DNA of 64,000 bases, from contig NZ_POSF01000014.1 of assembly GCF_004343605.1 (NCBI RefSeq), forward strand, positions 124,001 to 188,000, in the 5' to 3' direction. Shown in pieces: positions 33,455-42,565 of the stretch (its first letter is position 1; every line of letters starts with the position of its first letter). A program made the position numbers and the translations under genes. Source of the DNA: Dehalobacter sp. 12DCB1 (GTDB lineage: Bacteria > Bacillota > Desulfitobacteriia > Desulfitobacteriales > Syntrophobotulaceae). The notes under the pieces were generated by a model. It ran no database searches and had not been told where the DNA came from. It saw only the letters and a list, made by a program, of their open reading frames with translations.

Positions 33455-35517
33455 TAATCCAACACCACCATTCCAAGAGCCTGAACCTCTATTCCCTGTA
33501 CAAGTTCATTATAAGACAGGATGACCAGGTGAGGAAGTTGACGCTCTGTCATTCTTTTTAAACTTATCCTGACCATAGGAGCACACAACATTACAGGATT
33601 GTGTCCCTGCAGCATAATTTTTTCTACTTGTGCGCCTATCCTTTTTAAGAGCTTCTGTATGACATTCGGGTCAATATTCACATAACTGCCGAAGTCCGAG
33701 GGGCGAAGATTATCCAAAATCATCTGCTCAATCTTGGGCTCAAGTGTAATTACCGGCAATTTTTTTTGAGGATTCAGAAAGGGTTGTACGATCTGGCGGG
33801 CCAAACTCTGCCGGACATATTCGGTGAGTCTGTCCATATCTTTTGTCAGAGGAGCACAATCGGCAAGCGTTTCCAGGATCGTCACCAGATCTTTAACCGA
33901 TACCCTTTCCCTCAGCAGGTTGCTGAGTACCTTCTGAACCTGCCCCAGACTGAGAAGGTCGGGGATAAGCTCTTCGACAACTGCCGGTGACTGTTCCTTG
34001 GTATGATCAATTAGTTTCTTCACATCCTGTCGGCTAATAATCTCATGGGCATGCGTTTTTAGAACTTCCGTTAAATGGGTTGCCAGTACAGTCGGTGCAT
34101 CGACAACGGTATACCCAGAAAGTTCAGCCTGCTCTCTGACCGACGCGTTAATCCATTTGGCATCAAGACCGAAGGCTGGCTCTTTGGTTGGAATGCCCTG
34201 AATGGAATCATCTTCGATTCCCCCACTAAAGGCCAGGTAATGATCGGTCATCAATTCCCCGGAAGCAACCTCCGCACCTTTTAGTTTGATCGTATACTGA
34301 TTCGGCTGTAGATTCATATTATCCCTGACCCTGATCACTGGAACGATAAATCCGAGTTCACCGGCCAGCTGCCTGCGGATCAGAATAATCCTGTCCAGAA
34401 GGTCCCCGCCCTGACCGGCGTCAACCAGAGGAATCAGCGCATAACCGATTTCCAGTTCCATATGATCAATTCCAAGTATATTCATAACATTTTCAGGCTT
34501 CTTAGTCTCGTCAATATCGCTTCTAACGGCCGCCTCCGACTCTTTCTTGGCTGCCTGAGCAGTGTTGCGCTGAAGGTAGTAGCCCATTCCGCCAGTAGCG
34601 GCGGCAAACATTAGCATGGGTACCTGGGGCATACCAAAAATGGCGAGAGCTACCAATACGCCGGAAGTAATATAGAGCGCCTTTGGCATCCTGAACAGCT
34701 GTTTGGCCAAATCCTGCCCAAGGTTACTGTCTGATGCGGCTCGGGTTACGACAAGGCCAGTAGCCGTTGAAATCAGCAACGCCGGGATCTGGGTTACCAG
34801 CCCATCTCCGATCGTCAACAGCGTATAGGTGTATAGAGCATCGGTAACCGCCATACCCTTGGTTACCATTCCGATAATAAAGCCGCCGATAATGTTAATT
34901 AGCAGGATTATGATTGCCGCAATGGCATCTCCTTTGACAAATTTGCTAGCGCCGTCCATCGCACCGTAAAAATCTGCTTCCTGTTGGATATTCAGTCTTC
35001 GAGTTCTGGCCTCCTGATCCGTGATGATCCCGGCGTTCAGGTCGGCATCAATGCTCATCTGCTTCCCGGGCATTGCATCCAAGGTAAAGCGGGCCCCGAC
35101 TTCGGATACGCGTTCCGCGCCTTTGGTAATGACCAGAAACTGTACCACGACCAGGATACAGAACACAATAAAGCCAACAATCGGATTTCCCTGAATAACA
35201 AACTCTCCAAACTGCTGAATGACCTGCCCCGCCTCAGCCTCGAGTAAAATCAGTTTCGTCGTGGAAAGGTTCAAGGCCAGTCGAAATAGTGTCATGGTTA
35301 GCAGCAAGGAAGGCAGTACGGAAAACTCCAGTGGATCCTTTGTAAAGACAGCCAGCAGAAGAATCAGAACTGATCCTGTAATGTTTAAGGTAATAAGAAA
35401 ATCAAGCCAACCTGCGGGCACGCCAATGACCATGACAACAATGATGCCGACGATGCTGATGGCTGCGATAATATCCGTATTTCTTGCTAATCTACCAGCG
35501 CGAGTTGTCGTGGCCAT
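33454..35517 (-). CDS. flhA: Flagellar type III export protein FlhA
   Basis: FlhA forms the nonameric export gate. The 687-residue protein has about eight membrane segments, the conserved FHIPEP-type stretch (SVLPSLLLTMTLFRLALNLS) and a cytoplasmic loop with QMSIDADLNAGIITDQEAR. A large C-terminal cytoplasmic domain docks late chaperone complexes. It starts at ATG. Normally it directly follows flhB; here two inverted structured repeats lie in the roughly 515-bp gap before it. Confidence 0.96.
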   Translation of the reverse strand: MATTTRAGRLARNTDIIAAISIVGIIVVMVIGVPAGWLDFLITLNITGSVLILLLAVFTKDPLEFSVLPSLLLTMTLFRLALNLSTTKLILLEAEAGQVIQQFGEFVIQGNPIVGFIVFCILVVVQFLVITKGAERVSEVGARFTLDAMPGKQMSIDADLNAGIITDQEARTRRLNIQQEADFYGAMDGASKFVKGDAIAAIIILLINIIGGFIIGMVTKGMAVTDALYTYTLLTIGDGLVTQIPALLISTATGLVVTRAASDSNLGQDLAKQLFRMPKALYITSGVLVALAIFGMPQVPMLMFAAATGGMGYYLQRNTAQAAKKESEAAVRSDIDETKKPENVMNILGIDHMELEIGYALIPLVDAGQGGDLLDRIILIRRQLAGELGFIVPVIRVRDNMNLQPNQYTIKLKGAEVASGELMTDHYLAFSGGIEDDSIQGIPTKEPAFGLDAKWINASVREQAELSGYTVVDAPTVLATHLTEVLKTHAHEIISRQDVKKLIDHTKEQSPAVVEELIPDLLSLGQVQKVLSNLLRERVSVKDLVTILETLADCAPLTKDMDRLTEYVRQSLARQIVQPFLNPQKKLPVITLEPKIEQMILDNLRPSDFGSYVNIDPNVIQKLLKRIGAQVEKIMLQGHNPVMLCAPMVRISLKRMTERQLPHLVILSYNELVQGIEVQALGMVVLD

Positions 35518-35615
35518 GATGCAGTATCCTCCTTTGCTTGATTCTGTGTTTTCAATAATGATCCTTGAATATATCTATTATACTATTGGCTAAAGAAAAA
35601 TCGCTTTTCGGGTAG

Positions 35616-35720
35616 GTCTCCGTAATATATAGCCGCTTTCGGCCATTGCGTCCTCCTTGACGCAAAAGGCCGCGCTACGCACTCCATGCTCCACTGACGC
35701 TGGCTATATATTACGGAGAC
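35616..35720. repeat. Structured interspersed repeat, copy 2 (105 bp)
   Basis: The outer arms are perfectly complementary over 19 bp: GTCTCCGTAATATATAGCC and GGCTATATATTACGGAGAC. The core, read on the minus strand, is the same as in copy 3 for 46 bp (35633-35678), including the inner TTGCGTC/GACGCAA hairpin with loop AAGGAG. Apart from the terminal GTCT/AGAC bases and the closing GCC/GGC, the outer arms differ from those of copies 1 and 3. It lies 98 bp before flhA. Confidence 0.88.
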
Positions 35721-35897
35721 TTATCTCTGAAGCTATCTTTGTTTTGGGTATTTCTTCAAGAAGTTTACTGTTTGCATGTTCTCATAGCTTGGAATGGATC
35801 TGCAAGTACATAATTCCACAATGGCATACAAACCTGCGTGAATGAGCTTACGTTCAATTCGGGGCAAAAAAGCTAGACCCTAATAAGCATAAGATCA

Positions 35898-36003
35898 GTC
35901 TGCGTGCCACAGTTCCGCGGCGAGCGGAGCCTGGATGGCGGTAGCGCGGCCTTTTGCGTCAAGGAGGACGCAATGGCCGAAAGCGGAATTGTGGCATGCA
36001 GAC
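35898..36003. repeat. Structured interspersed repeat, copy 3 (106 bp)
   Basis: The outer arms GTCTGCGTGCCACAGTTCCG and its near-complement at the right end form a 21-bp stem with two G-T-type pairs. The core contains GGCC, TTGCGTC, loop AAGGAG, GACGCAA, GGCC. The block 35941-35986 is identical to the reverse complement of 35633-35678. It starts 29 bp past the flhB stop. Confidence 0.88.
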
Positions 36004-36032
36004 TTGCCCCGGCATAATGGTACCGGCTCCCG

Positions 36033-37100
36033 CTACGCTGAATAGGATCGTCTCTTTTTGTTAAGACGGAAGACAAACGCGAGGACTTCGGCGACTGCCT
36101 TGTATAGTTCCTTTGGCACGGACTGCCCAAGCTCAACCTGGGAATAAAGCGTTCTAGCCAAAGGCTTGTTTTCCATAATCACAATGTTGTTTTCCTCGGC
36201 AACCGCCTTGATTCTTAAAGCTATTTCATTCTGCCCTTTGGCGACGACATAGGGAGCAGGATATTTGGCTGTATCATATTTTAGGGCGACTGCATAATGT
36301 GTCGGGTTCGTAATAACGACATCGGCCTGCTTGAGGTCCTCCATCATTCTACGCATGGCCATCATACGCTGGCGTTTCTTAATCTGGCTCTTGATAAGTG
36401 GATCTCCCTCAGTCTGTTTGTATTCTTCTTTGATTTCTTCCTGAGACATTCTGAGGTTTTTCTCATAGTCCCACCATTGATAAAGAAAATCAGCAAATGC
36501 AATAACCAGAAAGGCCAGGGCTATTTTCCAGGCCATTTCAAACAACAACCCACTTAGGAAAATGAGGGACTGACCAACTTCAGCTCCTTGCAGTGCCGGA
36601 AATACATCAATGTTTTTTCGAATAACATCGATAAGAAAATAACCAATTACCAGCACTTTGAACAAGGACTTAACCAAATTGACCAGAGCCTTTAGACCAA
36701 ACATTCTTTTGACCCCTTCAACAGGACTCATTCTTGAGAATTTCGGGATCATAGGTTCGGTAATGAACACCGGCCCCGTCTGCAGAAAATTTACGGCGAT
36801 GGCGATGACCAGTGCAACAGCAAATACCGGTGCCAGGATCAGCAGGCACTGCCATGAAACATCGATGACAACCTTCCAGAGGGACTGAATATTCCAGTCC
36901 ACGGAAAGACTTGCTGTATACGTAAAAATGTTAGCTAACCTTTGGAACACATATGGCAGCCATATTTTCAGCAACCCGATAATTGCCAGAAGCATTACCG
37001 CCGAAGTCAGTTCCTGACTTTTAAGTATCTGGCCTTTTTTACGGGCGTCCTGCTTTTTCTTGGGAGTCGCCGGAAACCTTTTTTCAGCTATACACTCCAC
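36033..37100 (-). CDS. flhB: Flagellar export switch protein FlhB
   Basis: FlhB is the export-gate component whose cytoplasmic domain self-cleaves to change substrate specificity. It has four membrane segments, then the cleavage motif NPTH in DVVITNPTHYAVALKYD (about residues 263-279) and a normal C-terminal domain ending FRLNKKRRSYSA. It is 355 residues. Its start overlaps the fliR stop by 13 nt. Downstream, instead of flhA, comes the repeat-containing gap. Confidence 0.96.
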   Translation of the reverse strand: MECIAEKRFPATPKKKQDARKKGQILKSQELTSAVMLLAIIGLLKIWLPYVFQRLANIFTYTASLSVDWNIQSLWKVVIDVSWQCLLILAPVFAVALVIAIAVNFLQTGPVFITEPMIPKFSRMSPVEGVKRMFGLKALVNLVKSLFKVLVIGYFLIDVIRKNIDVFPALQGAEVGQSLIFLSGLLFEMAWKIALAFLVIAFADFLYQWWDYEKNLRMSQEEIKEEYKQTEGDPLIKSQIKKRQRMMAMRRMMEDLKQADVVITNPTHYAVALKYDTAKYPAPYVVAKGQNEIALRIKAVAEENNIVIMENKPLARTLYSQVELGQSVPKELYKAVAEVLAFVFRLNKKRRSYSA

Positions 37101-37867
37101 CCCCTGAACAGTTCAAAAATCCACTGCATCGTAATATCGAAGACTCTGGATACCGTATCTCCAAAGAAAGCAATCATTAAATACAACATGGCCAAGCCAA
37201 AAATGATTTTTACCGGAAATATCACGGAAAACATATTCAGCTGCGGTACGATCTTCGCTAAAAGGCCGACACCGACATCCGCTAGTAATATGGCACCAAA
37301 GACCGGCATCGCAATCTGGAGCGATAAACTCAAGACCTTCCCGGTAATTTCAATAAAAAATTCTGCGCCATAGTTCACCCCGGCAGGATTAATCGGCAGA
37401 AACTCATAACTTTTGGTCACAGCAGCAATGATATAGTAATGGGAGTTTGTGGCCAAAAGCAGCATCGTTGCAATCATCGCCAGAAAACTTCCCGTCATCG
37501 GACTTTGCATACCGTTGATCGGATCGATAACATTTCCGGTCATAAACCCGAGCTGAAAATCAATTAGCTGCCCAGCTCCCTGCATGACCATGGAAAGCAA
37601 GTTGATAATGAATCCTATCGTAAGGCCCAGAAGCGTCTCCTTCACCAGTATCCCAATCAAAGGGAGTAATGCATTCGGTATAACGGGATTTTGGGCTTGA
37701 ATCAGCGGATATACTACAATGGACAGTCCCGCGGCGAGACCCAGTCTTATCATTGCCGGAACGCCTTTTGCGCCGAACACCGGAGCAAGCATGACCATTC
37801 CTGCCCAGCGGGAAAAAATAAGCATGAATAAAGTAAGATTCCACTGTAAGTAATCAGACAGGTTCAA
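37088..37867 (-). CDS. fliR: Flagellar export protein FliR
   Basis: FliR is an export-gate membrane protein forming the core channel with FliP and FliQ. The 259-residue protein has six hydrophobic segments. Conserved stretches include RWAGMVMLAPVFGAKGVPA near the N-terminus and KETLLGLTIGFIINLLSMVM in the middle. It starts at ATG with GGAGGAAGC upstream, 24 nt after the fliQ stop. It overlaps flhB at its 3' end. Confidence 0.95.
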   Translation of the reverse strand: MNLSDYLQWNLTLFMLIFSRWAGMVMLAPVFGAKGVPAMIRLGLAAGLSIVVYPLIQAQNPVIPNALLPLIGILVKETLLGLTIGFIINLLSMVMQGAGQLIDFQLGFMTGNVIDPINGMQSPMTGSFLAMIATMLLLATNSHYYIIAAVTKSYEFLPINPAGVNYGAEFFIEITGKVLSLSLQIAMPVFGAILLADVGVGLLAKIVPQLNMFSVIFPVKIIFGLAMLYLMIAFFGDTVSRVFDITMQWIFELFRGWSV

Positions 37868-37891
37868 GTTGCTTCCTCCATTGGGCTGCTT

Positions 37892-38164
37892 TTAATACCG
37901 GGCATATGTGGCAATCTCAGTAAAGAGCGTTGCCGTGTAAGTGGTCATGACATTGAGCATCCAGGGGCCCAAGATAAGCAGAATCACGGCAACTCCCAAT
38001 AATTTCGGAATAAAGGACAGCGTTTGCTCCTGTATTTGCGTCATGGCCTGGAAAATACTCACAATAAGACCGATAAGCAGGCTTACCGCTAGGACCGGTC
38101 CACCAACAATGACTGCTATCGCTATTGCTTCTTTAGCCATAGCAAGAATTTGATTCTCAGACAT
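37892..38164 (-). CDS. fliQ: Flagellar export protein FliQ
   Basis: This small two-helix export-gate subunit of 90 residues has membrane segments at about residues 15-40 and 50-75. The FliQ pattern VGGPVLAVSLLIGLIVSIFQ followed by QIQEQTLSFIPKLL is clear. It lies between fliP and fliR with short gaps. The start ATG has GAGGTGAAACG upstream. Confidence 0.96.
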   Translation of the reverse strand: MSENQILAMAKEAIAIAVIVGGPVLAVSLLIGLIVSIFQAMTQIQEQTLSFIPKLLGVAVILLILGPWMLNVMTTYTATLFTEIATYARY

Positions 38165-38200
38165 TCCGTTTCACCTCTGGCAAATTTCTTGGAAATCCAT

Positions 38201-38851
38201 TTAACTGAAACTTGAAACCAGAGACTTCACCACCAATGACCATCCGTCAACCAGAACAAACAGCAATATCTTGAACGGCAGGGAAATCATCATCGGAGGC
38301 AGCATCATCATCCCCATTGACATCAGCGTACTCGATACGACCATATCGATAATAATAAAAGGAATAAAAATCGCAAAACCCATCTGAAAAGCCGTCTTTA
38401 ATTCACTAATGACAAAAGCCGGAATTAAAACATACGTCGGAATATCCCCATATGTTTTGGGCTGCTCAATTTTTGCCATATTCACAAACAACGCCAGATC
38501 TTTTTCTCTGGTTTGTTTAAACATAAACGTTCGTAACGGCTGTTGGGCTTTGTCCAGGGCTTCCTCCTTCGTTATCTGGCTTTGCAGGTAAGGTTGAAGC
38601 GCATTGGTATTGATTTGGTTGAATGTTGGCATCATGACAAAAAAAGTAAGAAATAAGGAAAGTCCGATAATGACTTGGGTAGGGGGCAACGTTTGTGTTC
38701 CCAGTGCATTACGGACAAAAGATAAAACGACAACAATCCGGGTGAAAGAAGTCATTAATACCAGAATAGCCGGTGCAAAGGAAAGGACAGTAACAAGTAA
38801 AAGGATCTGAACCGCTGAGCCGGTCTGCCCTACATCAAGTGTTATGTTCAT
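38201..38851 (-). CDS. fliP: Flagellar export protein FliP
   Basis: FliP makes the pentameric core of the export channel. The 216-residue form starts [19 protein letters not shown] and lacks the cleaved signal peptide of enterobacterial FliP. Typical blocks are [19 protein letters not shown] and [16 protein letters not shown]. It overlaps the fliO-like stop by 4 nt. Confidence 0.96.
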   Translation of the reverse strand: MNITLDVGQTGSAVQILLLVTVLSFAPAILVLMTSFTRIVVVLSFVRNALGTQTLPPTQVIIGLSLFLTFFVMMPTFNQINTNALQPYLQSQITKEEALDKAQQPLRTFMFKQTREKDLALFVNMAKIEQPKTYGDIPTYVLIPAFVISELKTAFQMGFAIFIPFIIIDMVVSSTLMSMGMMMLPPMMISLPFKILLFVLVDGWSLVVKSLVSSFS

Positions 38852-39324
38852 TTTTTCTCCTCCTTGAGATAGTACTCAAGTTCAGCAGAGAACGGTTCAT
38901 TCTTTTGCTTCCTTCTTAACCTCTTCCAGATGCCGGACATCCATCTGTCCATTTTTTCCTGCGGTTGTCGGGCAATTTCCTCAAGAATTTCAGCAGCAAC
39001 ATCAAGATCGTCAATCTCGGCCACCTTTGTGATATGATGATCCGTCCCGCCAAGTACCTGGATCTTACCGGCAATTTCGACCAGATACAGGGCCTGTTGA
39101 CCGTTTAAGACCTGCCGGTCAAGGACTCTTACCCACGGCGACTGAATATTGCGCAATGAGAAGCGGTTCAGACGTTTCATCAGCCATAGGGCGACGACGA
39201 GAATAATCAGAAAGACGACAATCATCCCGATCAGACCAGCCCAGGAAAAAGGTTCCGTCACGGTTGTCGCTGATGCTGCAGCTTCTGAAGCACCCGGATA
39301 AGGCTGATTTTCATATCCGTTCAT
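38848..39324 (-). CDS. fliO: FliO/FliZ-type flagellar biosynthesis protein
   Basis: A 158-residue bitopic membrane protein with one strong membrane segment (about residues 30-50). The soluble FliO domain follows, with [20 protein letters not shown] and [18 protein letters not shown]. Its place before fliP and the domain pattern identify it. FliO stabilises FliP assembly. The C-terminal tail is charged and longer than in enterobacterial FliO. Confidence 0.88.
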   Translation of the reverse strand: MNGYENQPYPGASEAAASATTVTEPFSWAGLIGMIVVFLIILVVALWLMKRLNRFSLRNIQSPWVRVLDRQVLNGQQALYLVEIAGKIQVLGGTDHHITKVAEIDDLDVAAEILEEIARQPQEKMDRWMSGIWKRLRRKQKNEPFSAELEYYLKEEKK

Positions 39325-39326
39325 GG

Positions 39327-39689
39327 CTATTTCAGCGCCTTGGCAATCGCTTCGAGTACTCTTTCCGCCTGGAAAGGCTTGACAATAAAATCTTTTGCTC
39401 CAGACTGGATGGCTTCAATAACCATGGCCTGCTGACCCATTGCACTGCACATGATAACTTTGGCCTGCGGATCCTTGGTTCTAATCTCTTTCACAGCCTG
39501 AAGCCCATCCATTTCGGGCATTGTAATGTCCATTACCGTGATATCCGGTTTCAATTCCATATATTTGTCGACGCCAACCATCCCATTTTCTGCCTCACCG
39601 ACAACCTGATATCCATTATTGGCCAGGATATCTTTAAGCATCATTCTCATAAAAGCAGCGTCATCAACAAGCAAAACTGTTTTCCCCAC
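39327..39689 (-). CDS. cheY: Chemotaxis response regulator CheY
   Basis: This single-domain receiver of 120 residues, once phosphorylated by CheA, acts on the FliM/FliY switch. Acidic residues are at D9-D10, the phosphoacceptor is D54 in VMDITMPEMDG, and conserved Ser/Thr and Lys are in IMCSAMGQ and FIVKPF. It lies directly downstream of fliY and 2 nt before fliO, as in Bacillus. CheC is its intact phosphatase in this locus. Confidence 0.96.
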   Translation of the reverse strand: MGKTVLLVDDAAFMRMMLKDILANNGYQVVGEAENGMVGVDKYMELKPDITVMDITMPEMDGLQAVKEIRTKDPQAKVIMCSAMGQQAMVIEAIQSGAKDFIVKPFQAERVLEAIAKALK

Positions 39690-39706
39690 TACGCTTCCTC
39701 CTCGAT

Positions 39707-40893
39707 CTAGTTTAATGTGTCAATTCTTTCATTTGGATTTACAATTTCTGTAATACGGATTCCAAAGGTCTCGTTGATTACGACAACTTCACACTTGGCG
39801 ATAAGTTTGCCGTTGACAATCATATCGACCGGTTCGCCTGCCAGGCGGTCAAGTTCAACGACGGATCCGGGACCCAAATCCAGGATTTCCTTGATCGTTT
39901 TTATTGCTTTACCGAGCTCAACATTGACCTGGAGCGGAACATCATAAATCAGACCCAGATTGCTCGGCAGAGCTGCGAGTCCCCCCGAAGAAAGCGGTGC
40001 AAACTGCGCCGGTTGCACAAAGGTCGGCTGAACCTTCTGGGAAGGAAAATCCACAGGCGGCTGCCATATTGTCTCCATCGGTGAAGGAGGCGGAGCCTGA
40101 GGTTTCGGAATATGCGGCTCAAGCTGTACCGGCGCGGCCGGTGCAGTATACTGGGGCTGCGGTTCCGATACTGTTTCCTGAGCGGGTGCCGCGTACATTT
40201 GTCCCAGAAGCTTGTCGGCCATGCCTTTGGCAACTTCAAACGGGAGTACCTGAATCAGAACGCTGTCAATGATTCCTTCAATGATCATTCTAAAAGAAAC
40301 TCTGATCAATGGTTCATCGGCATTCAGATTCTTGCTTAACTCATAAACCTCATCATCCTCCTCCGCTACGATGACACGGGGAGGCGTGATGTCCACAACC
40401 GAATTGAACATTGTGGACATAGATGTGGCTGCCGATCCCATCATTTGATTCATTGCCTCTGAGATACCGCTTAACTGGATATCGGATAGTTCATTTGTCG
40501 GGCTCTTGCCGGCCCCCCCATCATCAGATCCACAATAATGGAACCGTCTTCGCGGGAAAGAACCAGCATATTGGATCCTTCAATCCCTTTTTTATATTTG
40601 ACATCAATGAGAACATGCGGCACGGGATAATCTTCGAATATTTTCTGTGCTGTGGTCAGTTCGACTTTTGGAGCAGTTATCTCTACGCGCTTTCCGACAA
40701 GTTGAGATAAAGTTGTTGCGGCTGTCCCCATCGATATATTTGCAATTTCTCCCATGGCGTCTTTTTCCATATCGGTAAGCTGAATTGTCTGGCTGTTACG
40801 TGAAACAGGCTCGTCAACCTCTTGGGAACTGATATCCATTGAGCCGGACAGCAAGGCATCTATCTCCTCCTGCGAAAGCATTCCGTTACCCAT
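39707..40893 (-). pseudogene. fliY: fliY, CheC-FliN motor switch phosphatase, frameshifted at a G7 tract
   Basis: FliY combines a CheY-P phosphatase with the FliN switch domain. The 5' part (40471-40893) has the CheY-P-binding peptide MLSQEEIDALLSG and the first phosphatase motif (GEIANISMG). It runs through seven G (plus-strand C at 40513-40519) to a TAA at 40471-40473. The -1 frame continues exactly as expected for FliY: KSPTNELSDIQLSGISEA, then the second phosphatase motif EAMNQMMGSA. A Pro/Gln-rich linker and a normal SpoA/FliN C-terminus follow (VELGKAIKTIKEILDLGPGS). With the shift it is 395 residues, the family length. It may be a sequencing error, true inactivation, slippage or phase variation. 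Confidence 0.85.
40513..40519 (-). other. G7 homopolymer frameshift site in fliY
   Basis: On the coding strand the run follows CTGATGAT and precedes CCGGCAAG. Seven G give the truncated frame. Eight G, or a -1 slip, restore a complete FliY. Confidence 0.85.
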
Positions 40894-41878
40894 CCTCATT
40901 CCCCCCTTTTTTAATGACATCCGTAATCTGCACTGCCATTCTGTTTCCAAATAAGCCAGGCATTCCTCTGAATTTGATGTATTCTCCGACGTAGACAGCA
41001 AGAGGATCCTTGATGCCTTGATTCAGAGGGATCACGTCCCCACGTTCCAAATTGATTAGATCCTGTACGGTGATCTGGGCTTTGCCGATAACGGCTTTCA
41101 TCGGTACTCTAGCCCATTCAATCTTTTGGCGGATCAACTCCCTTTCCTCAGGGGATATGACCTTCCCTCCGGAAGAGAACAGCAGAAGATTATTCAATTT
41201 TTCCAAAATCGGTTTCATAACAATATAAGGAAGACAAACATTAATCATCCCCGACTGCTCTTCAATCTTCACCTCCATGGTCACGACAACCACCATTTCA
41301 TTTGGCGCAACAATCTGGGTAAATTGGGAATTTGTCTCCACATTAACCAACTGAGGATTCCCTTCAAAAATTTCAGCCCAGGCTTCCCCCATTAATTGGA
41401 CAATCTTGCTTAGCCGGCTGATAATGATTTTTCGCTCAATTTCCGTCAGATCACGATTTTTGGCCGGTTCCATACCATGGCCGCCTAGCAGTCGGTCTAC
41501 CAGAATAAAGGCCAGTGAAGGACTGAGTTCGAGCAGCCCGTTCCCTTCCAGCGGCGGCATGCTGAAAATTCCAAGGATGGTCGGATAGGGCAGAGAACGA
41601 ATAAATTCGTCATAAGTCACCTGCTCGGTAGACAGCACTTTGGCATCTACGGCAGTATGCATGTTTCCTGCCAGAAAAGTCGCTAATGAACGGCAAAAAT
41701 TTTCATGAATATTCAGCAAGGAGTTCAACTGTCCTTTGGAAAACTTGTTGGGCCTTTTAAAATCATAAACTTTGATTTTATGAGGGCTGGACATTTTTAT
41801 GGTTTCTTCATCAACTGAACCGTCTGACAATGCATTTAGCAAAGCATCAATTTCCGCTTGGGATAATACTTCACCCAT
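40886..41878 (-). CDS. fliM: Flagellar motor switch protein FliM
   Basis: FliM forms the C-ring and binds CheY-P. The 330-residue protein has the N-terminal CheY-binding peptide MGEVLSQAEIDALLNALSDG and the central domain with VTYDEFIRSLPYPTILGIF and a GGHG motif (LLGGHGMEP). A C-terminal SpoA domain includes DLINLERGDVIPLNQ. It follows fliL by 34 nt and overlaps fliY's start by 8 nt. Confidence 0.96.
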   Translation of the reverse strand: MGEVLSQAEIDALLNALSDGSVDEETIKMSSPHKIKVYDFKRPNKFSKGQLNSLLNIHENFCRSLATFLAGNMHTAVDAKVLSTEQVTYDEFIRSLPYPTILGIFSMPPLEGNGLLELSPSLAFILVDRLLGGHGMEPAKNRDLTEIERKIIISRLSKIVQLMGEAWAEIFEGNPQLVNVETNSQFTQIVAPNEMVVVVTMEVKIEEQSGMINVCLPYIVMKPILEKLNNLLLFSSGGKVISPEERELIRQKIEWARVPMKAVIGKAQITVQDLINLERGDVIPLNQGIKDPLAVYVGEYIKFRGMPGLFGNRMAVQITDVIKKGGNEDG

Positions 41879-41912
41879 CCAATCCCCCCTCCTTTAATCC
41901 GTTTGAGATTTG

Positions 41913-42347
41913 TTAATCATACATGAAATCTTTGAACAATACTTCTTTGACCTGGTCACCGCAGACGTTATTCAGCTCGGTCAGCAGCTCCTCTTTGAGT
42001 TTTTCACGTCCTGCATTTGTCCGGACATCGTCAATTCCTTTTGATCCAATCACGGAAATGATACGGTCTCTCAAGAATATTTCTTTTGCTGTAATCTTCT
42101 CTTGGGATTTCTTGTTCACGCCTTCCAGTACAATATTCGTCTTTATCATTCCACCTCCGTCGAGGTTGATCATAAATTCGTCTTTCATTTCAATCAGTGG
42201 TCCAACTTCCTCCGTAACTTTTTCGACCTGAGCGGCGCCTGAACCGGAACCCGGGAAGATTTTATCTTTAACAATCGTGCCGCCTACGCCAAGCCCTGCT
42301 CCGATAACAATAAAGATAAGGGGTACGATAATTTTTTTAATTTTCAT
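41913..42347 (-). CDS. fliL: Flagellar basal-body associated protein FliL
   Basis: FliL is a bitopic protein near the stator that affects torque. From the ATG at 42347 it has 144 residues: a short basic N-terminus, one membrane segment (about residues 5-25) and a periplasmic-side FliL domain. This includes EFMINLDGGGMIKTNIVLE and LRDRIISVIGSKGIDDVRT. GGAGGA lies about 10 nt upstream of the chosen start. An upstream ATG inside the FlbD gene would add 18 polar residues. It overlaps flbD's stop by 11 nt. Confidence 0.92.
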   Translation of the reverse strand: MKIKKIIVPLIFIVIGAGLGVGGTIVKDKIFPGSGSGAAQVEKVTEEVGPLIEMKDEFMINLDGGGMIKTNIVLEGVNKKSQEKITAKEIFLRDRIISVIGSKGIDDVRTNAGREKLKEELLTELNNVCGDQVKEVLFKDFMYD

Positions 42348-42552
42348 TACTGCGGGTTCCTCCTCTGAATTCTGGATGGCAGCGTCTTCGAAATTCTGCA
42401 ATCCTTTCTATGAGCTCATCAATGGATTCTTTGACGACGTACTTCTTTTCAGTGGTCAGTGTAATAACCGTGTCGGGGGTAGCCTCCGCCGTCTCAATCA
42501 AGTCTGGGTTTATTGTAAATTCTTTGTTGTTCAGTCTTGTCAAATAAATCAC
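42337..42552 (-). CDS. flbD: Flagellar FlbD-like small protein
   Basis: The 71-residue protein starts at GTG with AGGAGG upstream and reads MIYLTRLNNKEFTINPDLIE, then TPDTVITLTTEKKYVVKESID, both typical of the Firmicutes FlbD family. The exact role is unclear, but it is a conserved flagellar gene, usually near fliL or motA. It lies between fliJ and fliL, overlapping the latter. Confidence 0.88.
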   Translation of the reverse strand: MIYLTRLNNKEFTINPDLIETAEATPDTVITLTTEKKYVVKESIDELIERIAEFRRRCHPEFRGGTRSNEN

Positions 42553-42565
42553 ATCAATCCTCCTG

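Larger units (their letters stand above)
35518..36032. other. flhB-flhA intergenic insertion region
   Basis: A 515-bp gap separates flhB from flhA, which are close-packed in the rest of this operon. It contains two oppositely oriented structured repeats (35616-35720 and 35898-36003) that share an exact 46-bp inverted block. The 177 bp between them hold no gene I can recognise. I see no transposase fragment. Confidence 0.75.

Noticed and set aside
35518-36032. Insertion sequence in the flhB-flhA gap
   Set aside because: No transposase frame, no terminal inverted repeats around the whole gap and no clear target duplication were found. Only the two structured repeats stand out.
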